A stretch of 64,000 bases of DNA from Ampullaceana balthica (GCA_944989445.1 CALYLW010000043.1:825001-889000), one strand, 5' to 3'. Counted from the stretch's first letter, positions 48,204 through 61,140 are shown. Program-made: numbers and translations. The notes: generated from the sequence alone by a model not told the origin.

Positions 48204-49090
48204 GCAAGTTTATACAATTTTATACTTTGTTTTTAAAAAATTCTATTTTCCACATCAATATTTTATACGGATTTTATTCAGCGGCAAATTAGATCAATTG
48301 TTCTTATTAACATAACTCGGTACAAAAATTGCTACTATTAGTTACCACGGACATAATTATAGAACTAATAAGTACAATTTTGTCGTATTTGCATACATCG
48401 TGCGGCTACATATTTACGGGGCTGCTCCTTACACCGACTCGCTGAAACGTGGGGAGAATTTACTTAACGAAGCGAGACCTCCATCCTCCCATCCCATGGG
48501 ACACGTCTGATGGATCTCCGCGTACATCAGACTTCAGTTTAATGACATGCACTCGACCTATCCTCGTGCTTGGCGGTTAGCAGTAGACCTTCAACAAACA
48601 TTCCTCGATGGCCACGAAAATATGAAAGGGAATTTTGAATCGCATGCTGCATGCAAGGTTGAAGTTGATGAAGTTTCGGTATAACGCCAAACAGCATTAA
48701 AACTTCATTGATTTCAAGGGTGACACGCTAAACAAAATAGTTTCTCGCAAACATTAGCACTAACACAATAATACATTTAGTCTCGGTACAAAGCTTTAGT
48801 GACAAAAGAGATTTCTAAATTTCTAAATTGATTTATTTGTTCCTAGTATTTGCTGTAGAGATGATTTAAGTGCATTCTTTCACGTCATTACTGCAACGCG
48901 TTTTTTTTTAAATTTTGAATTCCGCTTCTAGTTCCAGATTACATACATAATATAAAAGCCCAAGTCATTAACTTCCTCACCGTGGAACGCTGAGGAACGA
49001 TGTACAACAGTATATAGCAGTTAAAAAATCATGTGGTGATTAGCACTGTAAAAAATATTATATGACTTCATTGTTTGAGCTTATATTTAA
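48204..49090. other. no gene recognised
   Basis: AT-rich, no motif seen. Confidence 0.4.
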
Positions 49091-49149
49091 GACTAGCGTC
49101 AAAAATGACGGAAGTTTTCAGCTGAAATCTATTTATTTTATATTAATGA

Positions 49150-50410
49150 ACTGTTTTTTTAGGGCACCTACGGCGCCGACCTTTTTCTAAAGCCCAACTA
49201 ACTTGTCCTTGTTTGATAAATACGAAATATTAAACTTTCTGAAATGTACACAAAGTATTTTATAATAGGGGCTGTGGGCGCCCACGTCGCCACCTTTATT
49301 TTTAAATCCTTTATATTAACTCGTGGTGTCTGGTTGCTTGGTTGAACCCTTGATTGCTTGTCGGTCGCCAAAACTTTGTTTCGATTTTTAACCCACTTCC
49401 TCGTACGCTAGCGATCTGAAATTTAGCAGGCAGTTTGGTGGCGATGATAAAAACTATGTATCAAAATTTCAGATCGATCACATTTACTGTAATTAAATTA
49501 TTGATTTTTAGATTATTTTATTTATTCCTATGTATCATGTTATTTTTTGAGATATAGTGTAAGGTTGCGCATTATATTGAACAACCTTTCTGTCGCGCAT
49601 TAAGGTGCGCATTTTAAAGACAACACTTTTTATAAACATATTCCTGATCGGTGCACATTATATTAAACATGTTTTACGACATAACTACAAATTTGTATTT
49701 TTGGATGGTCTTGCGCTGCGTATTATAATGAACATTCTTTTAGTTACTTCTCATACATAAAGGATTTATAGTCAAAAACTTGTTTTTTTACTTTTTTTTT
49801 ATTACATTGATCCCTTTTCCAAAATTACAATATGAGCCGAAAACAATGACGTCATATATTATTTTTACAGCGCATATTTAATTTGCACACCTTTTGATGC
49901 ATTGGTGCAGTAAATTGGTTTTCCCTGCTTTCTAAAATTAGTAGCGTCATTACTGACAGACACTACTTGCGTGACAATTGCAAATTATATTGTTTAATAA
50001 TAAGCTGTGCATCAAAAGGTGTGCAAAATAATTATAAATTAAACTATAAATTAATGACGAGCTGTAAATAAAATATTATATGACGTCATTGTTTTAGCTT
50101 ATATTTTAATGTTGGAAAAAGGAACGATGTAAAAAGAGGATTTGAGGATTGTTAATTATAAAATACTTAGTGTACATTTCAGGAAATTTAATATTTCTTA
50201 TTTATCAAACAAGGATAAGTTACTTGGGCTTTTGACCCCCAAAAATGTTAGCGCCCTAGGCACCCTAAAACCCTATTATAAAATACTTTGTGCACATTTC
50301 AGAAAGTAATACTTCGTATTTATCAAACAAGGACACTTTAATTAGGCTTTTTTAAAAAGTGGGCGCCGTAGGCACCCTAAAAGAGGGGGCGCCACGGCGC
50401 CCCATTACAA
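49150..50410. mobile_element. foldback-type element with nested U1
   Basis: The left arm (about 49158-49270, continuing 49800-49935) carries GGGCACCTACGGCGCC, GTACACAAAGTATTTTATAA and ACAATGACGTCATATATT. The right arm (50000-50405) carries the complement in reverse order, ending GGGCGCCACGGCGCCCCATT. The last 130 bp of the right arm repeat the outer arm a second time. U1 copy c (49310-49800) interrupts the left arm. No ORF. Confidence 0.55.
49310..49800 (+). mobile_element. unclassified repeat U1, copy c (divergent)
   Basis: AAATCCTTTATATTAACTCG at the start and CATAAAGGATTTATAGTCAA at the end. The interior keeps TATCAAAATTTCAGATCGAT but otherwise resembles the reverse copies at 61.1-62.0 kb more than copies a, b and d, so there are two subfamilies. 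Confidence 0.6.
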
Positions 50411-51000
50411 TCTAGTTATTAAAGATTTACTTTGATACAAAACTCTACATGCAATGGTATTTTTAAAAAAATTCTTTTCGCCGCACTCATAACAATTCAG
50501 TTTATTGTTATCTATCGAACAGGACGTAATGTTTCCCTTATTTTGTATGGAGGTTATGACTAACTCAAAAGTTATGAAAGATCAGTTTTAATACCTGTCA
50601 AAGTTGTATTTTGATAAATCAAAATCGCCCAGGATTCAAGAAAGTATTTAGACACACCTTTTAGGAGCAGAAACATGCCTAAAATTTTGTAAAAGTATTT
50701 AAATATTTAAAATTTTTTAAAGTTTTCAAAATAAATATTTTTCAGTTGTAATCTATTAATTTTGAAAAAATACACATCAGAATAAAAAAATAATAAAATA
50801 CAGAACTTTCATATATTTTATTTATTTTTATTTTATTCATTTATGTTCATATTGAACAATTTTATGCGCATGTTCGAAAATAGTTATTTTTGGAGCAATA
50901 ACTTTTGTTCAAGGCTTTTTTTTTAGCGGTGCGCTGCTTTCTAAAATCAGTAGCGTTATGGTCGGACGGATGGACATACATAGCAAATTATGTATATTGA

Positions 51001-51118
<118 letters not shown>

Positions 51119-51494
51119 TTTGCGCCTGTGATATTTTTTCGAATTGTTTTAGAATGGGATTTGTCCTTATGTTTCCTAAAATCATGGATTCATAGTTTCG
51201 GTAATAAGAACAAAATAATAAAAAGGTGATAATTAATTAACATGCAACTTTAAATATTATTTCGTGAACACAGCCTATTTGTTGTCTGGCGCAGATCACC
51301 CCAAGCCTCGTTTGTTAGCACCATTCAAATTTACACAAATTTTAAAGAGAAAAAAAAACTAACCACTAAAAATGTAACCAACAATCACAGAAAGTTATGA
51401 TGATGGAAGTAGTGTTCCCGAGCTTAAAGGATTTACACACAAAAAAAAATTACTTGTATCAATTTTCATCTTGCAAAGTGATCGGTTTGATATA

Positions 51495-52671
51495 CAGTCG
51501 GAAGTCGTTAATTTGACCGTTTCTAAGTCGAAAACCTCCCTATAATGAATGAATTGTTAGTTCCCGGCCACATTCCATAAGACCAATGTATTTTAGATCC
51601 CATTAATTCGAATATTTTCTGGCTTCCAACCTCCGTTAGTCGAATTTTCCAAGGCGTTTGGTTTATTATTCTTCGGCGACATTATAGAACATGTGTTCCG
51701 TGTAACTAATCCGCGTCCTTTTGCTGCATTCAGTGTTTTTTAAATCAATTATATTAACTTCACCACCGTCTCTGTCTGTCGTCATCTCTGTCTCTCTGTC
51801 TTGGGCGGGCGGAAAAACAAAAGTCAAAAATGACCCATTTCCGTTGAAGCCATCGAGCTGAAATTTGGCACACTGACCCGTCTCACCTAACAATGTATCG
51901 TATCAAAATTTTAGATCAATCGAACGTACTGTAATTAAATTAATGCATTTTTAGTTTATCCTTATATAACTTATGTAATTCAAATTCTCTGTTTGTTATT
52001 GTTTTTTTCCCACGTGAGAGTTTGAGTTGACGCGTTGACGCGACCCATCGAAGTACCGGCGTGCTTTTGTTTACATTTTACGTGTCACGCTGAGCTCGGT
52101 CAAGCGATCGGTGACCAGACTTTTCTCCTCCTTTCCCCCCCACCCCCACCCCCCCAGGGTTATGAAGCAAAGTTGAGTTAAGACAGATTCAGTCTGTAAA
52201 TATTTGTAAATACTTATAGTTATGTCTCATATATAAGCGATTTATAGTAAAAAACTTTGTTTTTACGGGTTTGTTTTATTTTTAAAAAATGTTACTTCCC
52301 TCCCCCCCCCATCCCACTTTGGAGGAAGTAAAGGGTGTGTGAGTATGGAGGGGGGATGTCTCCTCTTACATCGACGCCATACAAAGTTAAAAGACTTTTT
52401 TTTCTCTAAAGGTAAGCTGTTTGATTGTACTTTTTGATAGTACAGTACTGTGCTACATGCATCCGTATAAAATGATAATATAATAAACGGTTATAATACA
52501 GTAATTAAGCCGGAAAAACATTGTCCTTGATTAACATAACCTTGATTTTCCCTAACGCGGAAAATCCGTAAGTCGAAGAATTTTTTTTGTTTTGTTTTTT
52601 GTTTGTTTGTTGTTTGTTGGTTGTTGTTTTTTTTTGTGTCCCTACGAGTTCCACTTAGCGAAGTCTGACTT
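51495..52671. mobile_element. pogo/Tigger-like non-autonomous element
   Basis: The left end CAGTCGGAAGTCGTTAATTT follows TA (51493-51494). The right end TTAGCGAAGTCTGACT is its rough inverse and is followed by TTA. Inside are repeated AATTCGAA-type strings (TTAATTCGAATATTTT, GTTAGTCGAATTTTCC), as in pogo-like termini. U1 copy d is nested at 51738-52285. No transposase recognised. Confidence 0.5.
51738..52285 (+). mobile_element. unclassified repeat U1, copy d
   Basis: AAATCAATTATATTAACTTC to ATATAAGCGATTTATAGTAA plus the tail ACGGGTTTGTTTTATTTTTA. Closely related to copies a and b. Confidence 0.65.
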
Positions 52672-52679
52672 TAATATGT

Positions 52680-53100
52680 CTGAAAGAGTTTAAACGATTG
52701 GACGAAGAAAAATAGAGCAAAGTGATTTTGTCTGAAATATGTCGAAATATTCGTATATGACAAGTCGCCGCGTAATCTCAAGGTGTAAAGTAAAAATGGT
52801 TTAAGAAATCAAGGGCAGAAAGGCAGGACTATTTTAGCTGTTTTTTTTTCATTTTATCATTGTTAAGAATCCATACTATTACAAGTTGTCGTACTAGACG
52901 GAGTTGCGAACAGTAATTTCGTGTTGGAAACGTGTAAAAAAAGATGAAAGGGAACGGTAATTAAGATAAAAGACTAAATTGTGTGGTAAATAAGATAACA
53001 GATTTTATAAAAAGGTGTGTTACATGAGATAAAAAAAATGAATTTGTAAACATTTAGTTATTAGCGTAGAGCTGCACTTAATCCAATAGTGAGTTATATA
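52680..53100. other. no gene recognised
   Basis: AT-rich; nothing identifiable. Confidence 0.4.
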
Positions 53101-53106
53101 TATATA

Positions 53107-54037
53107 CTAGGGGCAAGTACCCGGCTTCGCCCAGGTTTAACAACAACAGCAACAACAACAGCAACAAAACAACAAAAACAAACAACAAAAACAAAACAAC
53201 AACAACTACAACAACAACAAAGCAACAACAACAAAACAACAACTACGAAACAACAACAGCAACAACAACAGCAACAGCAACAACAACAGCAACAAAGACT
53301 AAACCAACAACAGAAACAGCAACAGCAACAAAACAACAAAAACAAAACAACAACAAAAACAACCAAAATCAACAACAAAATCAACAACAAAACAACAACA
53401 ACAAAACAACAACTACAACAGCAACAACAACAAAGCAATAACAACATGAAAATCATTGTCGTCGCAGGGCAAGGGATGTGGACAACAACAACAACAGCAA
53501 AAACCACACAAAAGCAACAACAACAACAACAACAACAGCAACAACAACAGCAACAGCAACAGCAATAACAACAAAAACAACAACAGCAACAACAACAAAA
53601 ACAAAACAACAACAAAACATCAACAAAACATCAACAACAAAACAACAACTACAACAACAACAGCAACAACAACAAAGCAACAACAACAAAACAACAACTA
53701 CAACAACAAAAGCAACAACAACAAAGCAACAACAACAAAAAAATTATTTTATGGCGATAATCGCCTTCTTGTTAATCTCGACACCAAAATGTTTATTAAT
53801 TTGCGTCATTATTTTACGTCTTAATTTTCAATAATTTTTATTTTATATAGCTCATATAGGGAAAAACTACATTTTGGGCCCCCGGGCCCCAGTATCTTAT
53901 ATATAAGGAACGAAACCCGTTTAATAACCTTTCCGGTATAATTTTGTGTACGTGTACCAAATTTCACGTTATTTGGTTGTCTGGATCTTGAGTTATTAGG
54001 GAACAGACAGACAACAAATGCGGCTTATATATAGAGA
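53107..54037 (+). mobile_element. CAA/CAG-rich element, tandem copy 1
   Basis: Begins CTAGGGGCAAGTACCCGGCT, then more than 600 bp of CAA/CAG-type trinucleotides with one island (GTCGTCGCAGGGCAAGGGAT). A constant 3' block follows (TTATTTTATGGCGATAATCG, GGGCCCCCGGGC, ACCAAATTTCACGTTATTTG), ending AACAGACAGACAACAAATGC. The start and ACAGACAGACAA-type end resemble short retroposon families common in invertebrates, but I cannot name it. Long Gln/Asn/Thr ORFs here are by-products. Confidence 0.65.
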
Positions 54038-54738
54038 CTAGGGGCAAGTACCCGGCTTTCCCGGGTTTAACAACAACTGCAACAAAAACAACAACAACAA
54101 AACAACAACTACAACAACAACAGCAACAACAACAAAGCAACAACAACAAAGCAACAACAACAAAACAACAACTACAACAGCAACAGCAACAACAACAAAG
54201 CAACAACAACATGAAGGACATTGTCGTCGCAGGGCAAGGGATGTGGACAACAACAACAACAGCAAAAACAACACAAAATCAATAACAGCAACAGCAACAA
54301 AAACAAAACAACAACAGCAACAACAACAACAACGAAAATAAAACAACAACAACTACAACAACAACAAAGCAACAATAACAAAACAACAACTACAACAACA
54401 AAAGCAACAACAGCAAAGCAACAACAACAAAAGAATTATTTTATGGCGATAGTCGCCTTCTTGTTAATCTCGACACCAAAATGTTTATTATTTTGCGTCA
54501 TTATTTTACGTCTTAATTTTCAATTAATTTTTATTTTATATAGCTCATATTAGGAAAAACTACATTTTGGGCCCCCGGCCCCCAGTATCTTATATATATG
54601 GAACGAAACCTGTTTAATAACCTTTCCGGTATAATTTTGTGTACGTGTACCAAATTTCACGTTATTTGGTTGTCTGGATCTTGAGTTATTAGGGAACAGA
54701 CAGACAGATGACAGACAACAAATGCGTCTTATATGTAT

Positions 54739-54744
<6 letters not shown>
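54038..54744 (+). mobile_element. CAA/CAG-rich element, tandem copy 2
   Basis: Same start, island and 3' block as copy 1, directly adjoining it. The trinucleotide part is shorter (about 360 bp). Confidence 0.65.
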
Positions 54745-54773
<29 letters not shown>

Positions 54774-54774
<1 letters not shown>

Positions 54775-55922
54775 TAGGGGCAAGTACCCGGCTTCTCCCG
54801 GGTTTAACAACAACAGCAACAACAACAAAAACAACAACAGCAACAACGACAAAAACAACAACAGAAACAGCAACAGCAACAAAACAACAAAAACAAAAAC
54901 AACAAAATCAACAACAAAACAACAACAAAACAACAACTACAACAACAACAGCAACAACAACAAAACAACAACTACAACAGCAACAACAACAAAGCAACAA
55001 CAACATGAAGGACATTGATGTCGCAGGGCAAGGGATGTGGACAACAACAACAACAGCAAAAACAACACAAAAGCAACAACAGCAACAACAGCAACAACAA
55101 CAAAAACAACACAAAAGCAACAACAGCAACAACAACAGCAACAACAACAAAAACAACAACAGCAACAACAACAAAAACAAAACAACAAAATCAACAACAA
55201 AACAACAACAAAACAACAACTACAACAACAACAGCAACAACAACAAAACAACAACTACAACAGCAACAACAACAAAGCAACAACAACATGAAGGACATTG
55301 ATGTCGCAGGGCAAGGGATGTGGACAACAACAACAACAGCAAAAACAACACAAAAGCAACAACAGCAACAACAGCAACAACAACAAAAACAACACAAAAG
55401 CAACAACAGCAACAACAACAGCAACAACAACAAAAACAACAACAGCAACAACAACAAAAACAAAACAACAAAAACATCAACAACAAAACAATAACAAAGC
55501 AACAACAAAACAACAACAAAACAACAACTACAACAACAACAGCAACATCAACAAAGCAACAACAACAAAACAACAACAAAAGCAACAACAACAAAGCAAC
55601 AACAACAAAAAAATTATTTTATGGCGATAATCGCCTTCTTGTTAATCTCGACACCAAAATGTTTATTAATTTGCGTCATTATTTTACGTCTTAATTTTCA
55701 ATAATTTTTATTTTATATAGCTCATATAGGGAAAAACTACATTTTGGGCCCCCGGGCCCCCAGCATCTTATATATATGGAACGAAACCTGTTTAATAACC
55801 TTTCCGGTATAATTTTGTGTACGTGTACCAAACTTTCACGTTATTTGGTTGTCTGGATCTTGAGTTCTTAGGGAACAGACAGACAACCAGACAGACAACA
55901 AATGCGTCTTATATATATAGAG
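54774..55922 (+). mobile_element. CAA/CAG-rich element, tandem copy 3
   Basis: Separated from copy 2 by a 30-bp AT repeat. The GATGTCGCAGGGCAAGGGAT island occurs twice (about 55017 and 55299), from an internal duplication of about 283 bp. The 3' block again ends CAGACAGACAACAAATGCGT. Confidence 0.65.
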
Positions 55923-57350
55923 ATATATATATAATATTTTCAAAGATACTTTGAACCATTTATAAAATCGTCATGGAATTGGCGAAAGGCTGATTCCATT
56001 TTTGAAAACATTTTTGCGATCAAACCATGTTTTGTTGATGGAAAGTTACCGACCCTGACAAAATTTAGTTAAAATTACAATAATTTATTATAACCAACAA
56101 AGCGGGTCCCCAACCCGAGGTACTTAAGAGAGTAATGAAGACATTTGCATACATTGTTTGCCTGCCAGTGACCAGTGTTTGCCCTAAGAAACACATTTAA
56201 ATGAACAGGTCAACATTATAATGGAAGGGGAAACCTTAGGAATAGAAGCAATTTATCGGTCGAAGGAACACTGGCTGGAGACGGAAGCTTTTGGTGGAAA
56301 ATTAAATTTCATAGCAATCTTGGATAGATTTTGGGGGCGGGGCACATGTGGCATGTGGCAGCCCCTCGGGATGTAGGCGACACGACGATTACATTAAGGA
56401 GAAGAAATTTAATGATTTTGTTGGTTTGTTTAAGTTTATTTAATGGTTTCAATAATTTTGTGTTAAATGTACAGATTGTTTCAAATACAAATCAAATATA
56501 TTTCACATTTCGCTGATAAATTGACTTAAAAGTAAAACAAAATTCAAATCCTCATATGAAACAATATTCAAAATGCTTGTTAACATCAATATTTCAAGTA
56601 ATCAAATACAACATTTCACATACTAATTATATAAAAAAAGAATTCAAAGATCGTTGTTTTCACATACATAGGACGAAACAATCTTTAGTGTTTGTGAGCA
56701 TCTGTAATAGATACAACTAATATTTAAACTTAAAAAAACAAGGCTATGTTTTACTTGTTTAAAAAAAATGCAATGCTATATCTTTAAAGTCCATTTTCAA
56801 CTGTATAACTTAAAACGCCACTACATTATTAAAAACTCACATGCCTTATTTTCATTTAAACTATTGTCCTAATGCTTTAACAACTTTTATGAGGGACTTG
56901 AAATAGTCGACTCATTATTAATTTTTTTTTAAAAACATTGATAAAAAGGGACACATTTTCTATAGAGGTATTAAAAAATAAACACATATTTATGATAATA
57001 GATACCCAACAAACTCCGCATATTTTAACGCTTTCAACAAATACTGGTCCCACGAGAATAGGCCTAGTAATAGCTGGAACATGTGTGCATTGTCGTTTAA
57101 TGATTACGTACATACTTTATATTTGCGACTGAGAATCATTTTTGCTCTATATCTGTACATTAACGTAGATTACATGTGTAAATAAACAAATTATTTGCAC
57201 GATTTCATTTGTGAATAAAATTCTCCTTAAACTGAATGTAGTGTAAAGACAGTAAACAGACTTCAAATTTAGTTCTAAGAATATACACAAAACGAGGACC
57301 GCTGTTGCGTCTTTCTGTTTTGATCCGTAGCGCCCCGATTATTTAAATTT
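55923..57350. other. no gene recognised
   Basis: AT-rich. Small ORFs (for example 56331-56516 plus, 56877-57113 minus) show no known motif. Confidence 0.4.
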
Positions 57351-57353
57351 GTT

Positions 57354-57477
57354 CTTAAGGTTGGCCCACACCTCACAAATGCTCTCGAGCATTTGTCCAA
57401 GCATCACACGAACGCACTTTTTTAATGGCGAATTTTATAGTGCGTTCGTGTGATGCTTGGGCATCGACCTTAAAGGA
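57354..57477. repeat. compound hairpin (palindromic MITE-like)
   Basis: Perfect 22-bp inverted arms CCAAGCATCACACGAACGCA(CT) at 57397-57418 and 57439-57460 around a 20-nt loop. Immediately to the left is a second hairpin, ACAAATGCT/AGCATTTGT (57375-57383 and 57388-57396, 4-nt loop). Outer TTAAGGT (57354) and ACCTTAA (57467) are also inverted, enclosing the whole. Confidence 0.85.
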
Positions 57478-58094
57478 CCGAACTTAAATGCTTTTGGGCT
57501 AAACATAATTAAAGCGGCATTTTAAAGAACTGCCCCCCCCCACTTGGGTGGCAATGTTAGGACTGAAATTGCATGGATGGTCGAGCTAGGAAGCTGATCA
57601 TTTACTTCGAAGCCTCACTTGAAATTCAACAGCACGTATGGTGGTGACATGAAAGGAATAATCTATACAAAGGTCTGCGTTCAAAAACAAAAGTGTTGAT
57701 AGTGGCGCCATGAAAGTAATGTAAAAGCTAAGGCAGAGCGGATACTTCTGCATCATCACATCTGGTGATTGCATCTCAATCATAGCACAAATATGTGCTT
57801 TAAAGGAGGCTTCGTAAAGTATGTGTGGTACTGAAAGGAATCGTATATGAAAGTAGTTGGGAATTAAATAGAATAATATTCCCAATCTTCGACATTAATA
57901 GAAAACGTTAACAAAAATGTTACGCGAATGAAAGTTGTTTTGCCTCTTTAAAAGAAAAGTTTCCGTTGAAAGTCTTTTTCCTATTTTTTCTCGTCTTCTT
58001 TTAAAGATTAAAATTTATGCATAGCAGGAATATATAAGATTTCAGTCTTATTTAATAAAGCATATCTATTAAAACGCCAAATAAAGAGTAAATA
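57478..58094. other. no gene recognised
   Basis: A minus-strand ORF at 57598-57885 has no recognised family. Confidence 0.4.
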
Positions 58095-58109
58095 AAATAA
58101 TGTACAGTA

Positions 58110-58292
58110 GACATCTCTACTGGACTACTTGGATTTCACCGCAGCTAAGTGTTTTTTTTATAATTATTTCGTTTTATTCGTTTCATTTGTGTACTATTTG
58201 TCCATTGAGTAAGACTCTTTGCCGAAACGTTCGCTGTTGTGTTAAATCCTGTCAGACCTACTAAATACCTTGTTTTTATATTATACATTTAT
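58110..58292 (+). mobile_element. Penelope-like element 3' end, second copy
   Basis: Matches 22070-22230 over its length (CTACTTGGATTTCACCGCAG, GCCGAAACGTTCGCTGTTGT, GTCAGACCTACTAAATACC) with about 10% differences. Only the 3' non-coding part is present. Confidence 0.65.
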
Positions 58293-58628
58293 CTATTTAA
58301 AAGCCTCATTGCAGTCTCACCCCCATTACTTCATGGTTCATGTTCAGTGACAATATTTTATATAGACAAAAACTAAAAACTAAAAGTGCATTAATTTAAT
58401 TACATTACATTCGATCGATCTGAAATTTTAATACAATGCATTGTCATTCCCGATCTATCTGTGGTAAAATTATGAGATCTCTAGGACCATCAGAAGTTGT
58501 TTAATTTTACGTTACCAGATTTGACGGAAGGATGAATGTAAAGTACAACATACAAGCAGTGTGAGTTAAATAAAAGCGCGTAAAAATGAAGTGATCATCA
58601 AACTATTTCCCTGGTAATATATTGTATA
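58293..58628. other. no gene recognised
   Basis: Short AT-rich spacer before the LINE tail. Confidence 0.4.
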
Positions 58629-58629
58629 A

Positions 58630-59085
58630 ATGAGAACACTTAGGGTCACTTCACAAAACGGTTAACCAACCAGTACACATGCAACTTATTGCAGCACTTA
58701 CTTTATGAATACACTTACTTAGTTAAATCATTAAACCTTGAAAAACTAGAGGATAGAAGAACCAAGAGCAAAGTAGTAATCATACATAAAGCAATTAATT
58801 CTAATTTAGAAATACAACACAAAGATAACTTAATACAACCCTCAGATAGACATAAGGATAAAAACACCTTTCTTATTCCGTATGCAAGAACAAACACATA
58901 CAAGTTTTCCTTCTTCCCGTCCGGAATTCGGGCGTGGAATGGGTTGCCTGAAGAATCCAGGAAAACCAACACTTTATCAACATTTAAATCTCTAATAAAA
59001 ATGCAGTACTAAACACAAACCATAGATAAGCGTAGGACGCAATAATCTTCTGTATAGAAGGAGCGTCTGTAAACAGATAAGATAA
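58630..59085 (+). pseudogene. LINE C-terminal tail, CR1/L2-like
   Basis: The open frame 58689-59012 reads EDRRTKSKVVIIHKAINSN, LIQPSDRHKDKNTFLIPYAR, TNTYKFSFFPSGIRAWNGLP and TLSTFKSLI. It matches the C-terminus of CR1/L2-like LINE ORF2 (RR...L..I.NG......P..R.....YARTxxYKxSFFPxxIRxWNxLP). The reading frame has no internal stop across 107 codons. A 3' UTR follows (GACGCAATAATCTTCTGTAT, AGAAGGAGCGTCTGT) and a (GATAA)n tail. No RT domain: 5'-truncated copy. Its 3' UTR is shared with the SINE at 63388-63617. Confidence 0.75.
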
Positions 59086-61135
59086 GATAAGATAATACCT
59101 ATAGATCGATAACTTCCAAGTAATAAGCTACACCATAAACTATTGGCGTTAGAGTAGAAAAATTGATACACGAACTGACCATATGAATCTTGCAAGAGAC
59201 TTCACGAACTGCCTCTCAAGTCATCCAGGCGCTCCATATTTGTTCCGTCGGACAAGATTGCTAGGTATAGCAGCGACATACCAAGTATCAAAAAATAAAT
59301 GTCAAAAATCGCAGTAGCATATGTTTCGTCATTATTATTGCATATAAAAACTCTTGTAATAATGCTCTTCTCTTGTGAATCGAACCTATGTTTATCTTTA
59401 GCACTATATCTTTTAATAAGGCTAGAGTGCCATTCTTTAAACAAAATAACCGTAACTGTTAATTAGTTTGAAAGCGCAGCCGCTTATCTCCACTAATGAG
59501 TTGTTTTTGACCCGAGTTGTTTTTAACTTCAGACGCATACATTTCAATAATTAACGTATACCATAAGCAAGGGTCACAAAAGAAATGTAAAGAATGCCAC
59601 AATGCGTGCAAGTATATGCATATACATTGTCTTTGTCCAACTTCGTGTTTGAAACGATAAATGGAGTGAACATAAGTACTAAAATCTAATAAAATCTAAC
59701 AAATGTATTATTTTAGTTTGCTTCTTAACAAGTTTTAACAAAGTCTCAGATTACTATTTTATAAAGAAAGTATCCATATTAAACAAGTTCAGCTTCTTGA
59801 GAAAATTAATCATAGACCTTCTAAGGCGATAAAGACCCCGCTTTTATATCCCTTAGTCAGATTATTTTAAACTCAGACTTGTATTGGCAATGAAGGTTAT
59901 TTAAATGGATTCTTCTCCGTCATCAATGCAGTCGATATGTAGAGCAGCTCATCAAAGCATGTCTTAAAAAAATTAATCCACAACCACAGCCCAAAAATGC
60001 ACGCAGAAACAAAAACCCAAACTAAATCCTTTAGACTCCCGGCCATATTGTATCGTTTTCAGAGGCCATCAATACTGCATTATTCACCCTTTGTTGCTGG
60101 GTATTATAAAAGCATCGCTCTTATTTCCGCTCAAACTAAACGGATTAACCCTTGAGAGAGCCAGAGATTTTTCTTGTGCCCGGCATATATGAACACGACT
60201 TAGGTTAGCTGTAAACAATGTCTAAATATAACTAACTCGGGTAAATGCTATATACAATCTTGTAAATCTATTTATCTAATTCGTTTTTTTAAAAAAAGTA
60301 TTTCAAATAGCAAATATTATAGAATAAGACATGCCTATTTTAAAAATCCACAGTTGTGACAGTCCAAAGACTTTCAAAAAAAAATATTTGTTTACAATCG
60401 TTTGTTTTGTTTTGTTTTTAAGCTTAATATGCGTTAAAAGAGAGTGTTAAAATTGAAATGCAATATCCCACGAAAAACAAGTAAGCAGGCAAATCTAAGA
60501 AATCATAAAACATCATTTCATTTCAGGGAAGTGTGGCGTTTCTCTTTTTTTGAAGTACGACTTTAAAAACATGTATTTATGAAATTTATTGTAACACTTT
60601 TTAGGAATGTTATAACATTTGGAAAAAAAACTTTTTTTTTGTTGGTTAAACAATGTATTTAATTGAAAATGGCACTTAACTGCTTAAAACTCATTGCAAT
60701 CGAAGACCAGGAAGTTCGTCAATTCTGAACTGCAATGTTTGTCGGATAGCGCTCGCTCAAGGTCGGTTGAAGATAATGGTGTTCGGTCATGAAGGTTTTT
60801 ATCGCCATCGGAGTTACTTAAGTGTGCTAATGTTTCGTTTCAATGTAATATCAGGTATATGGTGGAATTAAGATGACTTAAAGACACAAAAAGGTCATGA
60901 CATATCTCATTTCATCTTGAGTCAGAAAACATTTACTATTCCAAGGTCAAAAGAAGAAAAGAATGGATCAAAATAGATTCATGACATTCCACACATAAAC
61001 ATAAACATACAGACAAAATAGCAGAAGCAAAGTAAACGGTTGTCAAATTACGGAACAGATGGAGGGAGCTTTTTTGTGTACAGATTATTTCTAAATAACA
61101 ATGAATTGTATTAAAATAATTTCAAATTTAAAATT
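59086..61135. other. no gene recognised
   Basis: AT-rich with short poly-T tracts; no motif seen. Confidence 0.45.
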
Positions 61136-61140
61136 TAAAA

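Larger units (their letters stand above)
49093..50990 (+). repeat. interspersed repeat O, copy 2 (split by foldback insert)
   Basis: Starts CTAGCGTCAAAAATGACGGA, resumes at about 50738 with AATACACATCAGAATAAAAA and ATTGAACAATTTTATGCGCA, and ends CGGACGGATGGACATACATA before an AT repeat. Imperfect 25-bp direct repeats, TTTTCAGCTGAAATCTATTT (about 49117) and TTTTCAGTTGTAATCTATTA (about 50740), flank the insert. Confidence 0.5.

Noticed and set aside
53089..55694. Many long Gln/Asn/Thr or Cys/Val/Leu ORFs
   Set aside because: CAA/CAG-type trinucleotide runs are open in several frames on both strands. No start context or non-repetitive domain supports a protein.
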